Of a stretch of 64,000 nucleotides of DNA, positions 57,895 to 64,000 are shown piece after piece. Position 1 is the first letter of the stretch; every line of letters begins with the position of its first letter. Source of the DNA: Tetradesmus obliquus (Eukaryota > Chlorophyta > Chlorophyceae > Sphaeropleales > Scenedesmaceae); NCBI GenBank assembly GCA_030272155.1, contig CP126199.1, positions 3,026,501-3,090,500 of the forward strand, in the 5' to 3' direction. Under the pieces are notes generated by a model, which had not been told where the DNA came from, searched no databases, and worked only from the letters and a program-made list of their open reading frames with translations. The translations under genes were made by a program, and so were the position numbers.

Positions 57895-60800
57895 ATGAAA
57901 CTAGCGGTGCTGATCACTGTCCTAGCTGGGTTGTGCGTTGCGCATGCGCTTGCACCGGCACATCAGGAGCAGAGCAACCTGCAGGTGCGCAACTGTCACC
58001 CGCACCACCTCACTCGCAAGCAAACAGCACTCACGTACAGTCCAAAGCAATAAATTTAGATCAATTTCCACATTCACCAGCTGCACGGGCCCTGGTTTAC
58101 CACACAGATGCCACTTGCACACCAGCAGTAGCACAGCACCAGATGACTGGCAGTAGCACAGGTGCCACTCCACATGTTGCTCCGCGCATGCCTACATCAT
58201 GTGCCTGCCCTACAGGAAACGTCGCAGGATGCTCTGTTGCAGCAGTTTCAGGCTTGGGCGGTGCAGCACAACAAGCCGTATGTGCATGACCGCAAGGAGT
58301 CTGCCAGGTGAGGTTGCCGGCACAGTTGGCAAAATTGACCACAGCTACAGTGCAAGGAGGGGTCAGCAGTGCCTTTGAAAAGCTCAGACGTGATTGTTGC
58401 CTGTGGATCGTGCCTCCTTTCACCACAGAATAGCACTAGTTGATCCGTGCATGCCCGGGTGGCACAACAATTGTTGCAACATGCAGCAACGCTGCTGCTC
58501 ACTTCGCGGCTGCACCCACAGCAGCGCATGTTGCATCCATGCACTTGCCCTTGTATCCTCGGCTCTTATCTGCAACGCTGTGTCATCAACCTGCTGTTCC
58601 AACCACAGGCGGTTCAGCATATGGGCCAGCAACGTGGCTCACATCAGCCGCAGCAACGCGCAGCGCAACGCAGCAGGCAGCAGCACCCGGCTAGGCCTCA
58701 CTGCCTTCACCGACCTCACTCGCGAAGAATTCGCAGCAGCATACGTGGGATCACCCATGGTCAGCCGCAACCTCCTACCGGAACAGCAGCAGCAGCAGCA
58801 TGCGTCAGGCGCTGGCAGGCTTCCGGGTGCCAGCGCACTGCTGCGCAGGTTTGCTGCTGCGCCTGGCAGCAGCGCAGCCGCTAACAAGAAAGTGCAGCAC
58901 TGGCGGTATGAGAATGTGACGCCGCCGTCTGCTGCGGACTGGAGGGCTGCGCAGCCGCCGATCTTGGGGCCCATCAAGGACCAACATGTGGGAGGTGCCC
59001 CATGTGGCAGTTGCTGGGTGAGGGTTTGAGGCTTTTAGTTTTGGCAGTGTCATGCGCATCATATGCTTTGCAGCAGGTTTGCTGGTGCTGCACACCCGTT
59101 TTCAAGAAGCATTTGACAGATGTTCGGTGATAATACGTATTAATTTGCGCATCAAGGACCAGCGTGTGGGAGGCGCGCCATGTGGCAGCTGCTGGGTGAG
59201 GTGCTGAGGCTTTGAGTTTTGAGACTGACAGTGTCATGCCCTGGATATGCTTTGCAGCAGGGTTGTTCGTTCTGTACACCGTGGTTCGAGAAGCAATCGG
59301 TGGTGGAGGTGGTCGGTAGAAGTTCGCGCTGTTGCAGTGTGCTTTCACCGCTGCCTGCACATGTTGCGGCGACTGTTGGCAGCCCATTGACACATCCGCG
59401 TGGGACTGCGGCTTGTTGATGACGATGCTGAACTTGCTGATCAAATCAGTAACAGTACGACGTTGTTGATTTGTTTCCTGTGCTGCCGCTGCAGGCGTTC
59501 AGTGCAGTATCCATCATGGAAATCGCCAGTGCTAAGGCAACAGGTGATGCTACAGCCGCAGCTGTTGCTACTGCTTCAGTGCCACTACTGGCATGGTGCT
59601 GCAACCCGCTCAATGCATCTGATTGCTGCAGCAATGTGCCACTGCTCGCCAACATAACAGGTGGTGCACAGATACCGCTGTGGTCTGCACCTTGCATAGA
59701 CAGGCCTCCTTACTGCTGCTACTGCTGCTGCAAACACGTACTACTGCTTAACTCAGATGCACCGTGGCAGTTTCTGATCTTGAATGCTGCTGCCATGCTG
59801 TGTTTCCGCAGGCAAGGTCATCTCTGGGTCAGAGCAGCACCTCATTGACTGCGACAGGTGAGCAGCGCGTGCCATTTATCACGCTGCACATCTGTTTGGA
59901 TGCAGCGCTACTGCCTTCTGCGGCTGCTGTCACACAGTTTACACAGAGTCCGGCTGCAGCTCTGCTGCCTTGCGCTGTTGCTGCCCCACTTCCAACCCAG
60001 CTCCACAACAGTAGCTCCTGCACTGTGCCTGCAACAAGCTCGTCCACATGCAAACCTCAACATCTCTTGGGCTTGGCGACAATCTGTTCCTGCAGGAAGT
60101 ATGACCACGGCTGCGAGGGTGGCGGCTGGCTCAACACTGCACGCGTGCCAATCGTAATCAACTCAATACATATACTAGTGGTACTCATGGTATGATATTT
60201 GTCCTTGCAGGAAGTACGATCACGGCTGCGAGGGTGGCGGCTGGCTGAATGCCATCCAGTACACCATCAAGAACAGAGGCCTGGCCACAGAGGATGAGTA
60301 CCCTTACACAGCAAAGGACGGCAAGTGCAACAAAACGCTTGCGCATGCCAAGTGAGTGTTGAAAGAGCTCCTACGTGCCAAGAGTAGGCATGCCTTCTCA
60401 TCACATGTTGGGGGAAAGGGGTTGCTGCTGAGTTGAAGTTGTATGCACACTGTTGCTCAGCTGACCCCGAGCGCTGCTTGACGTTCCATGTGTGCAAAGG
60501 ATTTTGTTGTTTGATACGACTTTGCTTGGCAGTGGAGCAGCTGGGCTTTCTGTCGTTGCAGCTGCACCCCTGCAGCCTCTGCCAGCTCGCTATACTTGCG
60601 CTGACTCCCGCAAGAAAGCCCCTGTTACAATCACCACCTGCGCACAGAGCAGCAGCTCGATTGGCAAGTAATGAGTAAATTGTCTGCTGCTTTATGTTTT
60701 GATATCATGCTTTGCTGCAGGCATGAGCTGCAGGTGGATGATTGGGAGGATGTGCCCTTTTCGAATGAGACAGCACTGGCTGCAGCGGTCAGCCAGACGC

Positions 60801-61996
60801 CAGTCATTGTGGCCATCTGCTGCGGCCCTGCCATCGACGACTGGCACCACTACACAGGTGCGACATGGAACAAGCCCTTTGTGGACAAGCTGGCAATGAA
60901 TATATTACGCGCTCTTTAGCAGAAGCAGGCAGCCCTCGTTTGCAGCATCCTCACAACCTCCGGTATCCACAACAAGCACTGGGCAACTTAACGTGTCGTA
61001 GTACTGTGTACATGTGTGCCGCTGCTCTTGCTGCTACTGCTGCTGCTGACGTCCAGGTGGTATTTTTGACAGCCCCTGCTGCGAGAAGGACAAAGAGATC
61101 ACGCTAGACCATGGCATGGTGGTGGTGGGCTATGGACAGGAAGCCGGCACACCATACTGGATCCTGAAGAACAGCTGTGAGTGGCGCATTATATAAGGGC
61201 TGCTGCCTGCTTGTGTCTATCTGTGTTCTTGTACTTGTTCTTGTACTGCTTGTGATATGGGGTGCCTGTGGGGACGGCAACATTTGAAGTGCGCATGGCA
61301 GACAGACGTGTCTGTTTGCGGAATGCATGCTTATTGCGGCGGCTGCACACGCCTCTCATAACCCGGGCAGTTGCGTGTTATGGTTCAAAACGAGTCCCAG
61401 CGCCAACTGCTGACGCATTCACTGCTTGCTGTCCACCTCTTGTTGTTGTACCTGCAGGGGGAGCAGCCTGGGGCGAGCAGGTGGGTCACACTAAACAGCT
61501 AAACACCACCACCACCAGCAGTAACAGCAGCAGCAGCAAGGGCAATTAGAGCCGTGTGCGCTGCGCTTCACCATTTGGGCACTGCCACATTGCTCAACAG
61601 ACAGCAGCACCAGCAGCAACTGGCTCGGCTTGCTGCAGTGTGCTATGCAATGAAGCGTGCTTCCGCATCTGCCATGTTCGTTGCAGCAAGCCTGGCTTGC
61701 TGATAGAAACAGTCGCCACTTGTCCTTTCACCCTGAACAGCGCATCCAACTCCAGCAGCCAGTGTAAGTTACCACCATTTGTACTGACACTAGTCGTAGC
61801 ATGCTCTAACCGGCCAAGCTTTAAAAATTGACAGCTGAACACGCACATAAAGTATACTCATGTTTCCCGCCTGCTGCCGTGCTGCTGTGTGCAGGGCTTC
61901 ATGCGCATCCGCCGCAACCACGGCAAGCACGGAAAGTGCGCGCTGGCCAGCTACCCAGCAATGGTCTTCAGGAACCCACCACAGCCCTCGGCCTAG
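57895..61996 (+). CDS. Papain-family (C1A) cysteine protease
   Basis: Ten exons join in perfect phase to about 402 residues: 57895-57984, 58216-58307, 58609-59017, 59495-59543, 59812-59857, 60211-60351, 60721-60857, 61057-61176, 61459-61481, 61895-61996. A signal peptide ([20 protein letters not shown]) is followed by an I29 inhibitor prodomain ([41 protein letters not shown]). A low-complexity Gln/Ala linker follows, then the mature enzyme. Catalytic residues: Cys196 in APCGSCWAFSAV, His340 in [11 protein letters not shown], Asn360 in WILKNSWGAAWGEQ. The presumed oxyanion Gln186 sits in [15 protein letters not shown], ten residues before the Cys instead of six. CEGGGWLN matches the usual C-x-G-G motif. 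A secreted or vacuolar endopeptidase is inferred. Fragments of exons 3 and 6 are duplicated in the introns. Confidence 0.95.
59148..59262 (+). pseudogene. Duplicated end of cysteine-protease exon 3 (active-site Cys) plus intron start
   Basis: About 115 bp almost repeat 58971-59086. The copy still reads [15 protein letters not shown] followed by GTGAGG. No acceptor is obvious just before it, so it is probably a fossil within the intron. Confidence 0.85.
60087..60147 (+). pseudogene. Duplicated start of cysteine-protease exon 6
   Basis: CTGCAG followed by [13 protein letters not shown] coding sequence, nearly identical to the true exon at 60211, then divergent. It keeps the acceptor but lacks the rest of the exon. 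Confidence 0.88.
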
Positions 61997-63788
61997 CTAC
62001 TAGCTAGTAGCCTCTGTTGGCTGCGCAGTATGCTGAGGCCTCATCATCATGCAGGGATGTGGCTTCTGTGGCTGCAATGTTGGCGCTGCGGAACGGCTAG
62101 CGAGTGGCAGCCTGGACGGCATGCAGCGGCGGCTGCCTGTGCTTGGCGTAGCGCACAAAGTGTATGCATCACAAGCATGGAGAAGAGATTGCTTTTTGGG
62201 TGAAAGCGATACTGCGCAACCGTGTTGTTGTATGTTGGTATTTGGGTTGGAGCCTGCAGAGAGCAGCGTGTGGTGTACAATGGCCTTCTGCCGAAAGCAT
62301 TCTGTGGCGCTGCTGCTGTCCCTGCGGCACGCCAAAGCTCGTGCGCAGGAGCGGCACGGTAGCAGTGATTCATTTCAAGAGGTATCGATGTCCTTGGCGG
62401 TGCTGCAGCCGCTGCTGCACCTGTCCGCATGGACGCCTTGTGATCTATCCTGAATGCTGCATGGCATCAATGCTGATATCAGCATGGCATCAGCATCCTC
62501 ACAGTACATACCTGTTGAACCTGCATACAACGCCAACAACATTATCAGGATGGGCATGCATGCACAGTTTGTTGTCCAGCAATGTTGCTGCAGTACTACT
62601 GCCAGCAGTAGCACTTGTTAGTAGTACTGACTGCACGTGATGTGTGAGAGGCCAGCCGTTGTTACCAGAGTATAATGGCCGATCGTTTGCCATGATTGGC
62701 GGTCAACAGCTGCCACAAGAGCTTGCGTGTTATTTGGCGGCCAGCAGGCAAGCTGGATTGCTTTAGACCCCTCTGGAACATTTATGCATGTACCAGTTTC
62801 GGCAGCAGTCATCTACCTTGAGCTCAGGCTGCTGTAGCAGCTGGCCTGTTGGTCTATAAACTTGAATGGCGCAGCAACACGCCCATAAGGCTAGTTACAG
62901 CCAACGACGTTGTTCAGACATGGGTTTGTTGCAAGCACACCAGCGTCAGCAGACAAGCTACCTTGCCAACGTTGGTCCGTTAACGGATGCACGAGGAGGC
63001 GACACTGGTAGTCTCATTGCCAAAAATCCGTTAACAGATGCACGAGGAGGCGACACTGGTAGTCTCATTGCCACAAATCCAAGCTGCTGCGTCCAGCACC
63101 TGCCACCAGACATCTCACTGTTTGCACCAGCCCAAGCCTTGCTCCTTGGTCATCCGTCACAAGAGCAACTGCTACCACATTTTACTAGCCGGTGAAAGTC
63201 ACAGGAGTAACCTCGCCCGTTGGGGAGCCAATGACAGGCTCATTGGGCAGAGAAAAACAGCCCCCGACCGGTCCTTTAAGAAGAACGAAACTACCAGTGG
63301 TGGTGGCACAGCTCCCCTTCATCACAACCTCACAACCTCAAACTGTGCTGCACTGTCAGCACCACGGCAGCAACCAGCACATGGTGCAAAAATACAGCAT
63401 CATGCTCAGCACGCCGGAACGTGCCCTGCAAAAAAGTAGTCCGCACTCACTGAACCACCACCAGCAGCCGCTGTGTCAAGAAGCTTCGTCTAACGACGGC
63501 GCCGTGCAAAAAAGGTCTGCCGCCGTTGCTCAATGCAGACATCAACTCGTGTCCGTAGAACACAACGCACCCCAGTGCATGCGCGCACAGCGACAGCACC
63601 ACAGCTCCTTTGGCCCAGTTTCACCAACAGCAATAACAACCAAAAAGATTGCGAAGCACCAGAGAGCCCTCACAAATGCTCTCAATGCATCCACAATGGC
63701 CAGCCTGAGGTTGCAACTGCTTCGCCAGCAGGCCGCCCAAAAACATCCAGCAGCACCTACACTCTACAGAGCGCAAAACCTCAACCCC
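61997..63788. other. Convergent intergenic region, no supported gene
   Basis: Between the cysteine protease stop (plus) and the PsbP-family stop (minus). It contains a 51-bp direct repeat (62976-63026 and 63027-63077). No exon chain or RNA gene was supported. Confidence 0.5.
62976..63077. repeat. 51-bp direct repeat, two copies
   Basis: Two adjacent copies of TCCGTTAACGGATGCACGAG and the following 31 bases, differing at a few positions. Confidence 0.9.
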
Positions 63789-63974
63789 TCAAGCCCTGAA
63801 GGTCTCCGCTGCCTTTCTCAGCGCGTCCTTGCTGTTGGCCCACTGCTTCTCGTTTGCAGATGCAATGAACAGCAGCGCAATGTCGCCCTTGGTGGTGCAG
63901 GCGCTGTAGCTGTGGGGCCCCAGCGTGCCGTAAGGAGCATTCAGCTCGTAATAATAGTAGGTGCGGCCGTCCTC
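63789..63974 (-). CDS. PsbP-domain thylakoid lumen protein, last exon only
   Basis: The final minus-strand exon (62 codons with stop), entered in phase 0 through a TTGCAG acceptor; earlier exons lie beyond the window end. It reads EDGRTYYYYELNAPYGTLGP, then KGDIALLFIASANEKQWANS and KDALRKAAETFRA. The Y-x-Y-E/D...P, L-F-I-A-S-A-N-E-K-Q-W and terminal helix are the hallmark of the C-terminal beta-sheet and helix of PsbP and PsbP-like (PPL/PPD) proteins. PsbP is the 23-kDa extrinsic photosystem II subunit, and relatives assist PSII or NDH assembly. Which member this is cannot be told from the tail alone. Confidence 0.85.
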   Translation of the reverse strand, partial: EDGRTYYYYELNAPYGTLGPHSYSACTTKGDIALLFIASANEKQWANSKDALRKAAETFRA

Positions 63975-64000
63975 CTGCAAGCAGTGCGGCACACATCACA

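Noticed and set aside
1-64000. tRNA, rRNA, transposase or reverse-transcriptase genes
   Set aside because: None recognised on either strand by eye; a dedicated tRNA scan and repeat library could still find short or decayed ones.

Overview
This window is nuclear DNA from a green alga. The best fit is a chlorophycean of the Sphaeropleales/Chlamydomonadales type, inferred from style rather than from a marker gene. Genes are split by many introns with GTGAG/GTAAG donors and (C)TGCAG acceptors. CTG/CAG triplet runs are everywhere, both in introns and as poly-Gln, poly-Ala and poly-Ser in proteins. The gene set includes a PsbP-family thylakoid protein, a PTB-type phosphate symporter, a Ubl-RTF2 and a SPATA17-like ciliary protein. 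No prokaryotic operon, rRNA, CRISPR array, recognisable tRNA or intact transposon was seen.

Layout. 0-10 kb (+): a small, probably N-myristoylated protein (48-1418), then a 15-exon secreted subtilisin-like protease (3053-10121). 12.8-31.7 kb: three minus-strand paralogues of an unrecognised secreted family with ten conserved cysteines and, in two of them, a GPI-like tail (12862-14366, 15291-18320, 29862-31734). Between them on the plus strand lie a SPATA17-like IQ-motif gene (18852-21873) and a 14-exon phosphate transporter (22406-27253). 32.5-38.0 kb: a MYB/SANT protein (minus), divergent from a ubiquitin-like/RTF2 fusion (plus), then a PRCC homologue (plus) followed by three tandem copies of its own 3' end. 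39.9-44.6 kb: a minus-strand AT-hook/coiled-coil nuclear protein with one exon start repeated about seven times. 45.7-47.3 kb: a 49-bp satellite. 47.3-50.3 kb: a class IV aminotransferase (minus). 51.2-55.5 kb: an FAD monooxygenase (minus). 56.2-57.1 kb: an unrecognised gene (plus). 57.9-62.0 kb: a papain-family protease (plus). 63.8-64.0 kb: the last exon of a PsbP-family gene (minus), cut by the window end.

Most exon chains were rebuilt by hand by requiring consistent intron phase at every junction, and most close exactly in frame. The genes do not form one pathway. The strongest new item is the ten-cysteine family: sequence is divergent, but cysteine order and exon sizes (61 nt, 45 nt) are conserved. 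A second theme is repeated local duplication of exon fragments, seen in five separate genes here. Two further oddities are an 11-nt microexon that carries the catalytic serine codon of the subtilase, and a perfect 78-bp palindrome that swallows a 5' splice site in the phosphate transporter.
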